From Microbispora rosea subsp. aerata (GTDB lineage: Bacteria > Actinomycetota > Actinomycetes > Streptosporangiales > Streptosporangiaceae): a stretch of DNA of 64,000 bases. The stretch lies in assembly GCF_014647835.1 (NCBI RefSeq), contig NZ_BMPY01000032.1, positions 19,891 through 83,890 of the forward strand, given 5' to 3'. A program made the position numbers and the translations under genes. How positions within the stretch are numbered: position 1 is the first letter of the stretch; each line of letters starts with the position of its first letter. Below are positions 27,931 to 37,317 of this stretch, in pieces. The notes beneath the pieces are model-generated. The model saw nothing but the letters and a program-made list of their open reading frames with translations, searched no databases and was not told the DNA's origin.

Positions 27931-28868
27931 TGCAACGCCCCCTTCAGACGGCGGATCACGGCCTCGCGCGCGTCCGGCGGGTCGAGCACGACGGCGTCGG
28001 GACCGAGGCTGGCCAGCCACCCGGCCAGCCGTTCCGGGTCGGCGAAGGTGACCTCGGCCTCGTCCCACTCGCCCTCGCCGGGCCGTACGGCCTGGGCGGC
28101 ATGACGCAGCCCGAGGCAGGTGCCCTTGCGCACGCGCACCAGCGCGACCCGCTCGTTGGGCAGATCGTGGTAGCCCACCATCGACCGCAGGTCCAGCCCC
28201 TCCGGAACGGTGAACGCGCCCGGCTTCCCGAGCGTGGACACGGCCCCGGCGATCCGGCTCAGCCGGAAGACCCTCGCGGCGCCGCGGTCGCGGTCGTGCC
28301 CGATCAGATACCACCGGCCGCGCCTGCTGACGACCCCCCACGGCTCGACCGTCCGCCGCAGCACCGACTCGCTTCCCGCCGACCGGTAGTCGAAGGCGAC
28401 CACGCGCCGGTCCCGCACCGCCTCCCACAACGCGGGGAACGCGGGATCACGGGTGTCCACCCGCAGCTCGAGGGGGCTTTCCGCGAGATCGGCGTGCACC
28501 CCGCCCGCGGTCAGCTTCAGCAGCGCCCCGCTGGCCGCCTCCGCCAGGCTCGCCCGCTGCCACACCTGCGCGGCCAGGCCGATCACGGCCGCCTCGTCCG
28601 GCTCCAGGGTGATCTCGGGCAGCTCGTACGCCTCGCGGACGATCCGGTAGCCGGGATCGTCCTCCCAGGGGTCCTTGTGGACCTCGATGGGGATGCCGAT
28701 CTCACGCAGCTCGTTCTTGTCGCGCTCGAACATGCGCTGGAAGGCCTCGTCGTTGTCCGGGTCGTACCCGGGCACGGCCTGCCGGATCTGCTCCGCGCTG
28801 AGCGGCCGCCGCGTCGCGAGCAGGCAGATAACCAGATTGAGCAGCCGCTCGGTCTTCCGCCGCGACAT
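27927..28868 (-). CDS. pafB: WYL-domain transcriptional activator PafB
   Basis: 313 residues. ATG 28868 with GGGAGG 4 bases upstream. Winged helix at about 1-65 (RRKTERLLNLVICLLATRRPLSAEQI, FERDKNELREIGIPIE), WYL domain at about 140-215 (VVAFDYRSAGSESVLRRTVEPWGVVSRRGRWYLIGHD) and a WCX tail. Partner of PafC, with which it overlaps by four bases. Its -10 (TAGCGT, minus strand) overlaps the -10 of the divergent DUF3866 gene. Confidence 0.94.
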   Translation of the reverse strand: MSRRKTERLLNLVICLLATRRPLSAEQIRQAVPGYDPDNDEAFQRMFERDKNELREIGIPIEVHKDPWEDDPGYRIVREAYELPEITLEPDEAAVIGLAAQVWQRASLAEAASGALLKLTAGGVHADLAESPLELRVDTRDPAFPALWEAVRDRRVVAFDYRSAGSESVLRRTVEPWGVVSRRGRWYLIGHDRDRGAARVFRLSRIAGAVSTLGKPGAFTVPEGLDLRSMVGYHDLPNERVALVRVRKGTCLGLRHAAQAVRPGEGEWDEAEVTFADPERLAGWLASLGPDAVVLDPPDAREAVIRRLKGALQ

Positions 28869-28890
28869 CGGGCCTCCCTTCCAGTCGAGA

Positions 28891-28900
28891 ACGCTACCCT
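28891..28900. promoter_or_regulatory. Overlapping divergent -10 boxes for pafB and the DUF3866 gene
   Basis: ACGCTACCCT contains TACCCT (plus strand, 28895-28900), 7 bases before the GTG of the DUF3866 gene, and TAGCGT (minus strand, 28891-28896), about 22 bases before pafB. Both fit TANNNT. RNA polymerase could occupy only one direction at a time. Confidence 0.6.
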
Positions 28901-28907
28901 TTTCGGC

Positions 28908-29975
28908 GTGATCAGATGGCGTAAGGGCGAGGTGGTGCGGGTCCGGCGCGAGTGGCCGGGGGCGGTGGAGCTCGACGTCGCCGTCGCCGAGGGCGAGTGC
29001 CGCGCGCTCGCCTATCCCCCGCTGGTGGGACGCCCTGAGGTGGGCGACGTCGTGCTGCTCAACACGACCGCCCTCGCCATGGGTCTCGGTACGGGAGGGT
29101 ACGCCATGGTGGTCGCCGTCCCGGACCGTTTGCCGCAAGATCCTTCCGGCCCCGGCCATCTGGTGAAGGCACGCTACACCCCGTTGCAGGCCACCGTGCT
29201 CGGCGCGGACGAGCAGGGGTCCCCGCACCACGAGGCGCTGCGGGAGGCCGACTCGGTCGGCGGGATGCCGGTGATCGTCGCGGACCTGCACTCCGCGCTG
29301 CCCGCGATCCTGTGCGGCCTGTACGAGGGGACGGCCCGGCCCAGGGTGGCGTACGTGATGCAGGACGGCGGGGCGCTGCCGGCGTGGTTTTCGATGTCGT
29401 GCGCGACGCTGCGCGAGCGCGACTGGCTGTGCGGGGTGGTGACGACCGGCCAGTCCTTCGGCGGGGACGTCGAGGCGGTCACGCTCCACACCGGCCTGCT
29501 GGCCGCCCGCCACGTGCTCGGGGCCGACGTCGCCGTCGTCGCCCAGGGGCCGGGCAACCTCGGCACCGGCACCCGCTGGGGGTTCTCGGGGGTCGCGGCG
29601 GGCGAGGCCGTGAACGCCGCCGCCGTGCTGAACGGGCGGCCCGTGGCCGCGCTGCGGGTCAGCGAGGGCGACCGCCGCGAGCGGCACATCGGGGTGTCGC
29701 ACCACTCGCTCACCGCGTACGGCCGGGTCGCGCTGGCCCGGGCCCAGGTGGTCGTGCCGGATCTGCCCGGCGAGTTCGGGGACGCGGTGCGCGAGCAGGC
29801 CGCGGCCCTGGCCGCGCGCCACGAGATCGTGACCGTGCCGGTGGACGGCCTGCACGAGGCGCTGAAGGCGTCGCCCGTACGGCTGTCCACCATGGGCCGC
29901 GGCCTCGAAGAGGACCTGGCCTACTTCCTGACCTCCGCCGCCGCCGGGAGGCACGCGGCGTCGCTGCTGTCGTAG
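28908..29975 (+). CDS. DUF3866 family protein
   Basis: 355 residues from a GTG at 28908, probably leaderless. Blocks typical of DUF3866 are present: MPVIVADLHSALPAILCGL, VAYVMQDGGALPAWFS, VVTTGQSFGGDVEAV, VVAQGPGNLGTGTRWGFSG and ISHHSLTAYGR-like VSHHSLTAYGRVAL. The family is widespread in Gram-positive bacteria and uncharacterised. Cytosolic. It is divergent from pafB and its close promoter overlap suggests linked expression. Confidence 0.88.
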   Translation: MIRWRKGEVVRVRREWPGAVELDVAVAEGECRALAYPPLVGRPEVGDVVLLNTTALAMGLGTGGYAMVVAVPDRLPQDPSGPGHLVKARYTPLQATVLGADEQGSPHHEALREADSVGGMPVIVADLHSALPAILCGLYEGTARPRVAYVMQDGGALPAWFSMSCATLRERDWLCGVVTTGQSFGGDVEAVTLHTGLLAARHVLGADVAVVAQGPGNLGTGTRWGFSGVAAGEAVNAAAVLNGRPVAALRVSEGDRRERHIGVSHHSLTAYGRVALARAQVVVPDLPGEFGDAVREQAAALAARHEIVTVPVDGLHEALKASPVRLSTMGRGLEEDLAYFLTSAAAGRHAASLLS

Positions 29976-30027
29976 AACTCCCTGAATGTGAACGCCTCCG
30001 GGCCCGGCCCCTTGGCACGGAGCAGCG

Positions 30028-30645
30028 TCAGGCGTGCCATCGCCTCGCCGAGCGACGGCAGGTGGCCCCCCGGCACAGCGCGAGGTTCATCGAGCACACG
30101 AGCACCGGGTGGCTCTCCGCCAGCACGTGGAAGGGGCAGTTGCGCAGCCGCACCCGCCCGCCCTCCTCGTACGGCTCGTAGCCGCGCGTGCGCAGCGTCT
30201 CCACGAGATCGCCGGGCCCTTCGCCGGAGGCGGCGTCAGAGACGGCGCCGGAGGCGGCCAGGCGCTCCCCCGTCCGCCGGGCGGCCTCCTCGGCCTTCTC
30301 CTCGCCGCCCAGCAGTTCGACGGCGTCCGCCAGCGCGAGCGCCAGCGTGCGGTAGTCGCGGGGCGGCAGGCTCACGGTCCGCTCCCGCCGCACCCGCCGG
30401 TAGACCTTGGCCGGGCGGCCGCTGCCGGGGCCGGTCCTGCCGGTGAGCCGCCGGAAGCCCGCCTCCAGCAGTCCCGCCTCCACCAGCTTGTCCAGGTGGT
30501 GGGCCGCCAGCGTGCGCTGGACGCCGGTCGCCTCGGCCGCCTCGTTGCGGCTCACGTCCCGCCCCTGCTCGGCCACGAACCGGTACAGCGCCCGCCGTAC
30601 GGGATCGCCGAGCACGCTCATCGACTCCAGGTCGTCGCTCGTCAC
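30028..30645 (-). CDS. HTH regulator with C-terminal cysteine motif, altered C-terminus
   Basis: 205 residues from a GTG at 30645; TAGACT 6 bases before it suggests a leaderless message. Winged HTH at about 1-75 (LGDPVRRALYRFVAEQGRDVSRNEAAEATGVQRTLAAHHLDKLVEAGLLE). The second half has GYEPYEEGGRVRLRNCPFHVLAESHPVLVCSMNLAL, the cysteine-bearing domain of ArsR-like Fe-S/metal regulators. Relatives usually continue to a final Cys-Cys pair. Here, after a run of six G at about 30068-30073, the frame ends in CRRSARRWHA. A frameshift at that run may have changed the end. Convergent with the DUF3866 gene. Confidence 0.72.
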   Translation of the reverse strand: MTSDDLESMSVLGDPVRRALYRFVAEQGRDVSRNEAAEATGVQRTLAAHHLDKLVEAGLLEAGFRRLTGRTGPGSGRPAKVYRRVRRERTVSLPPRDYRTLALALADAVELLGGEEKAEEAARRTGERLAASGAVSDAASGEGPGDLVETLRTRGYEPYEEGGRVRLRNCPFHVLAESHPVLVCSMNLALCRGATCRRSARRWHA

Positions 30646-30706
30646 AGCCGGAGTCTAAGGAGTGCCGCGCACTCTCCCACGCCGCCGTGGTCGTGCCGTA
30701 CGCCAA

Positions 30707-30737
30707 GGGCCCCTCCCACCGCCGGTGAGAGGGGCCC
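30707..30737 (-). terminator. Strong hairpin terminator after the FKBP gene
   Basis: Inverted repeat of about 15 bp (GGGCCCCTCCCACCG and CCGGTGAGAGGGGCCC, one mismatch) starting 21 bases after the FKBP stop. It lies between the FKBP gene and the HTH gene on the same strand. Confidence 0.75.
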
Positions 30738-30757
30738 CTGCCGCGCCGTGCCGGCCG

Positions 30758-31720
30758 TCAGGCCGCGCCGAGGACGTCCACGACGAAGACGAGCGTGTCG
30801 GTGCCCTTGATGCCGCCCTGCTCGTTGCCCTCCTTGCCGTAGCCGAGCTCCGGCGGGATCGACAGCAGGACGCGGCTGCCGACGGGCACCCCGGTCAGGC
30901 CCTGCGCCCAGCCCTTGACGACCTGGTCGAGGGCGAACGTCGCGGGCTGGCCGCGATCCCAGCTGGAGTCGAACTTCTTGTCGGTGCCCCAGATCTTGCC
31001 GATGTAGTGGGCGAGGACCGTCTGACCGGCCTTCACCTCCGGGCCGTTGCCCTTGATCACGGTCTTGACCACCAGCTTCTTGGGCGCCTTCTCCTTGGTC
31101 TTGGTGGTCAGCGTCGGGGCCTTGTCGCCGCCGGGGTTCTCGACCTTCACGCCGGAGAGGCCGGGGTCGACGGCGGTGCCCTGGACGGACTTCAGCGCGG
31201 CGGACATCACGTCGATGACCAGCACCTGGGATGTGGTGTCGAAGTCCTGGCCCTGCTGCTTGGCCTGGCTGATCTGCTCCGGGGTCAGGTTGTCCTTGGC
31301 GACCACGGCCATCACCCGGCTGCCGGGCTTGGCGCCGAGCAGCGCCTCGTGCAGCGCCTTGGGCAGCTGCGGGCTGACCGAGACGAACTCCGACCTGCCC
31401 TGGTCGTAGTCGGAGCCGGCCGCCTTGTTCTCCTTGCCGTCCCAGTTGTAGACGGTGACGTTCGCGGTGAGGATGTCGCCGTCCTTGGCGGGGGTGCCCT
31501 CGCCCTCGACAACCTTGATCGACGCGGACGTGAGCGAGGGCTTGCCCTCCGGGAAGGTCAGCGTGGGCTTCTTCCCGACCTCCCCCGTCACCTTGATGGC
31601 CGAGGCGGCGGCATGGCCACTGGACGAGGGGCTCGCGTTGGTCGCGCTCTTCTGCGCGGTTCCGCAGGCGGCGGCGAGCAACAAGGGCAGTGCGGCGACG
31701 AGTGCCGTACGACGGCGCAT
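30758..31720 (-). CDS. FKBP-type peptidyl-prolyl isomerase lipoprotein
   Basis: 320 residues from the ATG at 31720, with GAGGA 8 bases upstream. Lipobox LLLAAACG near residue 18 marks a lipoprotein. Two FKBP-like parts follow: a degenerate first (about 65-175, GTPAKDGDILTANVTVYNWDG) and a canonical second (about 210-320, VKAGQTVLAHYIGKIWGTDKKFDSSWDRG, VIKGWAQGLTGVPVGSRVLLSIPPELGYG, DTLVFVVDVL). It should speed prolyl isomerisation of exported proteins at the outer membrane face of the cell. It sits between pafA and pafBC. Confidence 0.92.
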   Translation of the reverse strand: MRRRTALVAALPLLLAAACGTAQKSATNASPSSSGHAAASAIKVTGEVGKKPTLTFPEGKPSLTSASIKVVEGEGTPAKDGDILTANVTVYNWDGKENKAAGSDYDQGRSEFVSVSPQLPKALHEALLGAKPGSRVMAVVAKDNLTPEQISQAKQQGQDFDTTSQVLVIDVMSAALKSVQGTAVDPGLSGVKVENPGGDKAPTLTTKTKEKAPKKLVVKTVIKGNGPEVKAGQTVLAHYIGKIWGTDKKFDSSWDRGQPATFALDQVVKGWAQGLTGVPVGSRVLLSIPPELGYGKEGNEQGGIKGTDTLVFVVDVLGAA

Positions 31721-31791
31721 GTGGGAATCCTCAGACAGACAGCGGGTCCGGGCCAGGCTACCCGAACCCGCCGTCAGAGCGGCGTAAGAGA

Positions 31792-33150
31792 TCACATGCC
31801 GGCGATGAGCTTTTCCACTCTCTCGTCCACACTGCGGAAGGGATCTTTGCAAAGCACGGTCCGCTGAGCCTGATCGTTGAGCTTCAGATGAACCCAGTCG
31901 ACGGTGAAGTCGCGCCGCTTCTCCTGGGCCCTGCGGATGAACTCGCCGCGCAGCTTCGCCCTCGTGGTCTGCGGCGGAACCGATTTCGCCTCGAAGATCC
32001 GGACGTCGTCGGCGACCCTCTCGACGGCCCCGCGCTTCTGCAGAAGGTAGAACAATCCGCGCTTGCGGTGGACGTCGTGGTAGGCCAGATCGAGCTGCGC
32101 GACGCGCGGCGACGACAGCGGAAGATCGTACTTTTGTCTGTAACGTTCAATCATCTGGTACTTGGTGACCCAGTCGATCTCCCGCGCGACAAGGTCGAGA
32201 TCGCCGGTGTCGACCGCCCGGAGCGTGCGCTCCCACAGCTCCAGCACCCGCTTGGTGATCGCGTCCCCGCCGCGCCGGTCGACGAAGTCCTGCGCCTTGG
32301 TCAGGTACTCCTGCTGGATCTCCAGCGACGAGGCCTCGCGGCCGTTGGCCAGGCGCACCCTGCGCCGGCCCGTCATGTCGTGGGACACCTCCCGGATCGC
32401 CCGGATGGGGTTTTCCAGGGACAGATCGCGCATCACGACGCCGGCCTCGATCATCCGCAGCACCAGGTCGGTGGCGCCGACCTTGAGCAGCATCGTGGTC
32501 TCGCTCATGTTCGAGTCGCCCACGATGACGTGCAGGCGGCGGAACCGCTCGGCGTCCGCGTGCGGCTCGTCGCGGGTGTTGATGATCGGCCGGGACCGGG
32601 TGGTCGCCGAGGAGACGCCCTCCCAGATGTGCTCGGCCCGCTGCGAGACGCAGTAGACGGCGCCGCGCGGCGTCTGCAGCACCTTGCCCGCGCCGCAGAT
32701 GATCTGGCGGGTCACCAGATATGGGATCAGGACGTCGGCCAGCCGCCCGAACTCCCCGTGCCGGCCCACGAGGTAGTTCTCATGGCAGCCGTAGGAGTTG
32801 CCGGCCGAGTCGGTGTTGTTCTTGAAGAGGTAGATGTCTCCCGCGATGCCCTCCTCGCGGAGCCGCTTCTCGGCGTCCACGAGAAGGCCCTCCAGAATCC
32901 GCTCCCCCGCCTTGTCGTGGGTGACCAGCTCCACGACGTTGTCGCACTCAGGGGTGGCGTACTCGGGATGGCTGCCCACGTCCAGATACAGACGCGCGCC
33001 GTTGCGGAGGAAGACGTTGCTCGATCGGCCCCAGGACACCACTCGCCGGAACAGGTACCGCGCCACCTCGTCCGGCGACAGCCTCCGCTGCCCGCGGAAC
33101 GTGCAGGTGACGCCGTACTCGTTCTCCAGCCCGAATATGCGTCGATCCAT
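31792..33150 (-). CDS. pafA: Pup ligase PafA
   Basis: 452 residues from the ATG at 33150 (GTG one codon earlier possible); TAGTGT 6 bases before the ATG suggests a leaderless message. Glutamine-synthetase-like fold with [10 protein letters not shown] at the start, then [56 protein letters not shown] and [28 protein letters not shown]. It joins the C-terminal glutamate of Pup to lysines of substrates using ATP. It is a paralogue of Dop but lacks the Dop loop. Confidence 0.96.
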   Translation of the reverse strand: MDRRIFGLENEYGVTCTFRGQRRLSPDEVARYLFRRVVSWGRSSNVFLRNGARLYLDVGSHPEYATPECDNVVELVTHDKAGERILEGLLVDAEKRLREEGIAGDIYLFKNNTDSAGNSYGCHENYLVGRHGEFGRLADVLIPYLVTRQIICGAGKVLQTPRGAVYCVSQRAEHIWEGVSSATTRSRPIINTRDEPHADAERFRRLHVIVGDSNMSETTMLLKVGATDLVLRMIEAGVVMRDLSLENPIRAIREVSHDMTGRRRVRLANGREASSLEIQQEYLTKAQDFVDRRGGDAITKRVLELWERTLRAVDTGDLDLVAREIDWVTKYQMIERYRQKYDLPLSSPRVAQLDLAYHDVHRKRGLFYLLQKRGAVERVADDVRIFEAKSVPPQTTRAKLRGEFIRRAQEKRRDFTVDWVHLKLNDQAQRTVLCKDPFRSVDERVEKLIAGM

Positions 33151-33218
33151 CACCTCACACTATTCCCAGAAACCGGCGACCGAACAGTGATCGGACGATG
33201 GAATGCCAGAAGGAGGGG

Positions 33219-33905
33219 TCAGGCGGTGTAAATCTCCGTCACCTTGACGATCTGCCCGCCGCGGACGGTGACGAGCGCGTGCAGGTCGCCCTTGTCGGCC
33301 CGCAGGACCAGCGCGTCCCGCGAGCAGCGCTCGGTGCCCAGATATTCGCCGTCGATGGTCTGGTCCTTGCCGTCGCAGCCGACCGCGCTGAGGAACACGA
33401 CGTCCCTCGCGATGGGCGCGGCGAAGGCCGTCACGTCGCCCTCGGGCGGCCCCTCGAAGCGGCCGGTCGTGCTGCCGCCGTACTCCCTGACGAACTTGAC
33501 GGGCCGATACTCCGCCACGTTCTCGTCGTGCATCGCGACCAGCCGGGCGCGCACGACGCCGTCGCTGCTCGGGCTGAGCCCCTTGGTGAAGTCGTGCCCG
33601 GGGTCCGACTGGAGGGACCCGCCGAAGGGATCGGGCGTCTTGTCCGTGATCGGCGGCCCGGCCTTGCCCGTCTTCCGCGGGGCGGGGGTCGTGGCGGTGG
33701 CGGTGGGGTCGCCCGTCTCCGGGGTCTGCGACGCCGCCGGATCGGCGGCGGACTGCTCGGGGGACGCCGGGGCCGTCACCGTCACGGTGGCCGTCACGGT
33801 GGGCGCGGCCGAGGCGCCGGAGGACCCGGAGCAGGCGGTCAGCGACAGGAGCGCGACGGCGGCGGCCGGAACGCCCGCACGCCGAAAGAGATCAAAAGTC
33901 GTCAC
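33219..33905 (-). CDS. Putative lipoprotein of unknown function
   Basis: 228 residues from a GTG at 33905; TACTCT 9 bases upstream may be its -10. Hydrophobic start and lipobox (LLSLTACSG) near residue 20, then a Thr/Ala/Pro-rich linker (about 25-80). The C-terminal half (VVRARLVAMHDENVAEYRPVKFVREYGG ... VTVRGGQIVKVTEIYTA) looks like a compact alpha+beta domain, possibly NTF2-like by its final strands. Two cysteines could pair. It sits between prcA and pafA on the same strand. No proteasome link is known. Confidence 0.65.
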   Translation of the reverse strand: MTTFDLFRRAGVPAAAVALLSLTACSGSSGASAAPTVTATVTVTAPASPEQSAADPAASQTPETGDPTATATTPAPRKTGKAGPPITDKTPDPFGGSLQSDPGHDFTKGLSPSSDGVVRARLVAMHDENVAEYRPVKFVREYGGSTTGRFEGPPEGDVTAFAAPIARDVVFLSAVGCDGKDQTIDGEYLGTERCSRDALVLRADKGDLHALVTVRGGQIVKVTEIYTA

Positions 33906-34007
33906 AACCGGATGAGAGTAGCGAAGTCGGAGCTCGGTTGAGCCGTGATCGCGGCGGCGGGGTGCCACGGCCGGCCGGCGCCGGCACGGCCTTTTGAGCA
34001 CGGCGGT

Positions 34008-34033
34008 GCCGCGCCCCCACCCGGGGGCGCGGC
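34008..34033 (-). terminator. Hairpin terminator after prcA
   Basis: Perfect 11-bp stem GCCGCGCCCCC/GGGGGCGCGGC with an ACCC loop, 31-57 bases after the prcA stop. It separates the prcBA unit from the downstream lipoprotein gene. Confidence 0.75.
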
Positions 34034-34064
34034 GCGCCGGAGCCGTACGAACGGAACGGGCGGG

Positions 34065-34898
34065 CTACTCGCCGGAGCCCGTGTCGATGTCGCCCTCGGG
34101 AGCGGTCGGCGGGGCGGTGTCGGGCGCCTGCCCGGCCTGGGCCTGCCCGGCGGACGCCTCGCCGGGCTGCTCGCCGGCGGGCTGCCGCGCGCCCTCCTGG
34201 CTCTCCTTGGCGGCCTCCAGGAGCTTCTCCAGGCGGGGCCCGGTCAGCCGCAGGAACTTGCGGTGCTCCCTGCCGCGGTCGAGGACGGCGACCTCCAGCT
34301 GGGTCGCCGGTGGACGCTCGCCACCCGGCTCGGTCAGCGCGGACAGCGCGGCGTCGAGGGCCCGCGGCAGCGGCAGCCCCTCGCTGTAGCGCTCCTTGAG
34401 ACGTCCCGCGACGGCGTCGGACTGGCCGCCGATCACGGCCATGCCCTGCTCGTCGAAGACCGAGCCGTCGAAGGTGATCCGGTAGATCTGGTCGTCCTCG
34501 GGGCTGTCGCCGACCTCCGCGACGACGATCTCCACCTCGAACGACTTGATCGACTCGGTGAAGATCATGCCGAGGTGCTGGGCGTACAGGTTCGCCAGGC
34601 CGCGGCCGGTGACGTCGTTGCGGTTGAACGTGTAGCCGTTGATGTCGGCGTACCGGATGCCGGCCAGGCGGAGCGACTCGAACTCGTTGTACCGCCCGAC
34701 CGCGGCGAAGCCGATGCGGTCGTAGATCTCACTGATCTTGTGCAGCGCCTTGGACGGATTGGGCGCCACGAACAGGATGCCGTCGGCGTACTGCATCACG
34801 ACCACGCTGCGACCGCGAGCGATGCCCTTGCGGGCATACTCCGCCCTGTCCCGCATGATCTGCTCGGGCGAGGCATATCCTCCGAAGGGGATGGACAC
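34065..34898 (-). CDS. prcA: 20S proteasome alpha subunit
   Basis: 277 residues. [27 protein letters not shown] carries the N-terminal gate and helix H0 of bacterial alpha subunits. The family core follows ([41 protein letters not shown]). No catalytic Thr. The C-terminal 45 residues are a disordered Gln/Ala/Pro/Glu tail, longer than the folded core needs, ending GSGE. GTG start at 34898, 21 bases after prcB, with AGAGAGGA upstream. It forms the outer rings that dock Mpa. Confidence 0.96.
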   Translation of the reverse strand: MSIPFGGYASPEQIMRDRAEYARKGIARGRSVVVMQYADGILFVAPNPSKALHKISEIYDRIGFAAVGRYNEFESLRLAGIRYADINGYTFNRNDVTGRGLANLYAQHLGMIFTESIKSFEVEIVVAEVGDSPEDDQIYRITFDGSVFDEQGMAVIGGQSDAVAGRLKERYSEGLPLPRALDAALSALTEPGGERPPATQLEVAVLDRGREHRKFLRLTGPRLEKLLEAAKESQEGARQPAGEQPGEASAGQAQAGQAPDTAPPTAPEGDIDTGSGE

Positions 34899-34919
34899 CG
34901 GGGGTGATCCTCTCTTGGG

Positions 34920-35753
34920 TTAGCGCAGCGGCGCGGTCGGGCCTTCCGGGGCGGTCTTCCGCCCCGCCAGCATGGACTCCACGTACTCGGCGACCTCCTC
35001 GTCCGGGAGGCGGCGGAAGCCGTCCGCGGTGATCACGGCGACGACCGGCCAGATCTTCCGCATCACGTCGGGGCCGCCGGTGGCCGAGTCGTCGTCGGCG
35101 GCGTCGTACAGGGCGTGCAGGCAGGTCAGGACGGTGTCCTGCGGGCTGGCGCCCTCTCGGTAAAGCTTCTTGAGCGAGCCGCGGGCGAAGATCGAACCCG
35201 AGCCGATCGAGTGGAACTCCTGCTGCTCGTACGGCCCGCCGCCCACGTCGTAGCTGAAGATCCGCCCCGAGTCGCGGGACGGGTCGTAGGCCGCGAACAG
35301 CGGCACGACCACGAGGCCCTGCATGGCCATCGGCAGGTTGCCGCGGATCATGGTGGCCAGGCGGTGCGCCTTGCCCTCGGTGGACAGCGAGCGCCCCTCG
35401 GTCTTCTCGTAGTGCTCCAGCTCGACCCGGTAGAGCCGGGCCAGTTCGAGGCCGGTGCTCGCGGTGCCCGCGATGCCCATGCAGGAGTAGTCGTCGGTGC
35501 GGAACACCTTCTCGATGTCCCGCTGCGAGATGATGTTCCCGGAGGTCGCACGCCTGTCGCCCGCCATCACCACGCCGCCGGCGCAGGTGGCCGCGACGAT
35601 GGTGGTCGCGTGCGGGATCTCGTCACCCACCGGGACCGCCAGCGACTCGTTGCGAGGCAGCAGGTTCGGCGCGTGCACGCCGAGGAACTCCGAGAACGAC
35701 GACGATCCCGTATACGTGAAGAGGCTGTTCATCCAGGCTGGCTGAGATGCCAC
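34920..35753 (-). CDS. prcB: 20S proteasome beta subunit
   Basis: 277 residues from a GTG at 35753 with GGAGGGAG 6 bases upstream. A propeptide of about 49 residues ends in PHA before [23 protein letters not shown]; the first Thr of TTIVA is the N-terminal nucleophile, with the usual Asp and Lys/Arg support (GDRRAT). Later blocks [28 protein letters not shown] and [11 protein letters not shown] are typical. It forms the inner catalytic rings. The gene pup, normally directly upstream, lies 6.3 kb away here. Confidence 0.96.
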   Translation of the reverse strand: MASQPAWMNSLFTYTGSSSFSEFLGVHAPNLLPRNESLAVPVGDEIPHATTIVAATCAGGVVMAGDRRATSGNIISQRDIEKVFRTDDYSCMGIAGTASTGLELARLYRVELEHYEKTEGRSLSTEGKAHRLATMIRGNLPMAMQGLVVVPLFAAYDPSRDSGRIFSYDVGGGPYEQQEFHSIGSGSIFARGSLKKLYREGASPQDTVLTCLHALYDAADDDSATGGPDVMRKIWPVVAVITADGFRRLPDEEVAEYVESMLAGRKTAPEGPTAPLR

Positions 35754-35970
35754 GCGACTCCCTCCAAGCGTGCGTTGTTACGCCCGACCATACTCAGGTC
35801 TCAGCGCTGGTTGCACTCTTCCCGATCAGCTCAGCGCGAACCCGACATCCCGCAAGAGGCCGGGCACGCGTCCCTTACTCGTACACCACTCCGGTCCTTT
35901 ACGTGTGCGTAATCGCGTGCGAGGGTCGATCTGTCCGTACGCCCCGGGGTTCGGCAGGAGGCACACGCGC

Positions 35971-37230
35971 GTGACGACCAGGGCCGCCATCAGCGGCACG
36001 TGGACGCTGGACGACCGGCTGGCCGGGCCGGTGGCGGAGGTGCCGGTGGAGGTGCGGCCCGGCACGGCCGCCCTCACGGTGCGCCTGTCCTACGACCGGT
36101 CGGCCGGCGTCCTCGACCTCGGCTGCGCCGGCCCCTCGGGGTTTCGCGGCTGGTCGGGCGGCGCGCGCTCCGAGTACACCATCACGCCCACCTGGGCGAC
36201 CCCCGGCTACCTGCCCGGCGAGATCGAGCCGGGTGTGTGGCGGGTGCTCGTCGGGCTGCACCGGGTGCCCGCCGGCGGCCTGCCGTACGAAATCCGGGTG
36301 ATCAGGCACGTGCGGCCGCCCGTCCGCCCGCGCCGCCGCCGCACCCGCTTCGCCCGCGTGCCCGGGCCCGTCCCGCCCGAGCCCTTCGCCGTACGGCGCC
36401 GCCTGCCGTCGCCGCACGGATACCGCTGGCTGGCCGGGGACCTGCACGCGCACACCGACCACTCGGACGGGACGCTGAGCGTCTACGAGCTGGCCTGCGT
36501 GGCGGCCACGGCCGGGCTGGACTTCCTCGCGGTGACCGACCACAACACCGTCAGCCACCACACCGAGCTGGCGGCGGCCTCGGCGCTGGCCGGCGTCGTG
36601 CTCGTGCCGGGGCAGGAGGTGACCACCGACCTCGGGCACGCCAACGCGCTCGGCGACGTCGGCTGGATCGACTTCCGGCGGCCCCCGGACGAGTGGGCGA
36701 AGGCCGTACGGGACCGGGGCGGGGTGCTGTCGGTCAACCACCCGGTGGCGGCCGGCTGCGCCTGGCGGCACGCGATGGACGACCGGCCGCCCGTCGTCGA
36801 GCTGTGGCACTGGAGCTGGCTCGACCGGACCTGGGGCGCGCCGCTGGCCTGGGCCCAGGCGTGGGCCGGCGGCCTGTCCGGCGACCTCGTGGTGGTGGGC
36901 GGCGGCGACTACCACAGGCCCGAGGAGGGCCACCCGCCCGGCGCGCCGACGACGTGGGTGCTCGCCGAGGGCGACGGCCGGGGGCCGGAGACGGCCGGGG
37001 CGGTGGTGCGCGCCGTCGCCGAGGGGCGGACGGCGGTGTCGGCCTCTCCCGGCGGCCCGCTGCTGCTGCGGATGGAGGACGAGTTCCTGGCCGTGGACGC
37101 CGACGGGCTGGTGCTGTGGGGGCCGGACACCCGGCGGGTGATCCGCGGCGACCTCGCGCTCCTGCCCGCCCGGCCCGGCGTGCACCGCCTGGAGACGCCC
37201 GCCAACGAGGTGGTCGCCGTCTGCACCTGA
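35971..37230 (+). CDS. CehA/McbA-type PHP-domain metallohydrolase
   Basis: 419 residues from a GTG at 35971 with AGGAGG 9 bases upstream. The N-terminal beta domain (about 1-140, WTLDDRLAGPVAEVPVEV, LDLGCAGPSGFRGWSGG) is typical of CehA-like proteins. The PHP domain starts at GDLHAHTDHSDGTLS and continues with AVTDHNTVSHH, VPGQEVTT, GHANALG, NHPVAAGCAWRH and GGDYHRPEEG, giving the His/Asp metal cluster. It should cleave phosphate or phosphodiester bonds, or carbamate esters as in carbaryl hydrolase CehA. It is divergent from prcB and leads a plus-strand trio with an oxidoreductase and an alpha-mannosidase. Confidence 0.87.
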   Translation: MTTRAAISGTWTLDDRLAGPVAEVPVEVRPGTAALTVRLSYDRSAGVLDLGCAGPSGFRGWSGGARSEYTITPTWATPGYLPGEIEPGVWRVLVGLHRVPAGGLPYEIRVIRHVRPPVRPRRRRTRFARVPGPVPPEPFAVRRRLPSPHGYRWLAGDLHAHTDHSDGTLSVYELACVAATAGLDFLAVTDHNTVSHHTELAAASALAGVVLVPGQEVTTDLGHANALGDVGWIDFRRPPDEWAKAVRDRGGVLSVNHPVAAGCAWRHAMDDRPPVVELWHWSWLDRTWGAPLAWAQAWAGGLSGDLVVVGGGDYHRPEEGHPPGAPTTWVLAEGDGRGPETAGAVVRAVAEGRTAVSASPGGPLLLRMEDEFLAVDADGLVLWGPDTRRVIRGDLALLPARPGVHRLETPANEVVAVCT

Positions 37231-37317
37231 CGGGGGTTGCGCCCCGCCGCCGATGGGGAGGTGCCCGGTTGGGAGCTCCCGCGGGAGGTCCCCGGCGAGG
37301 CGGAGGAGGGTGAGGAC

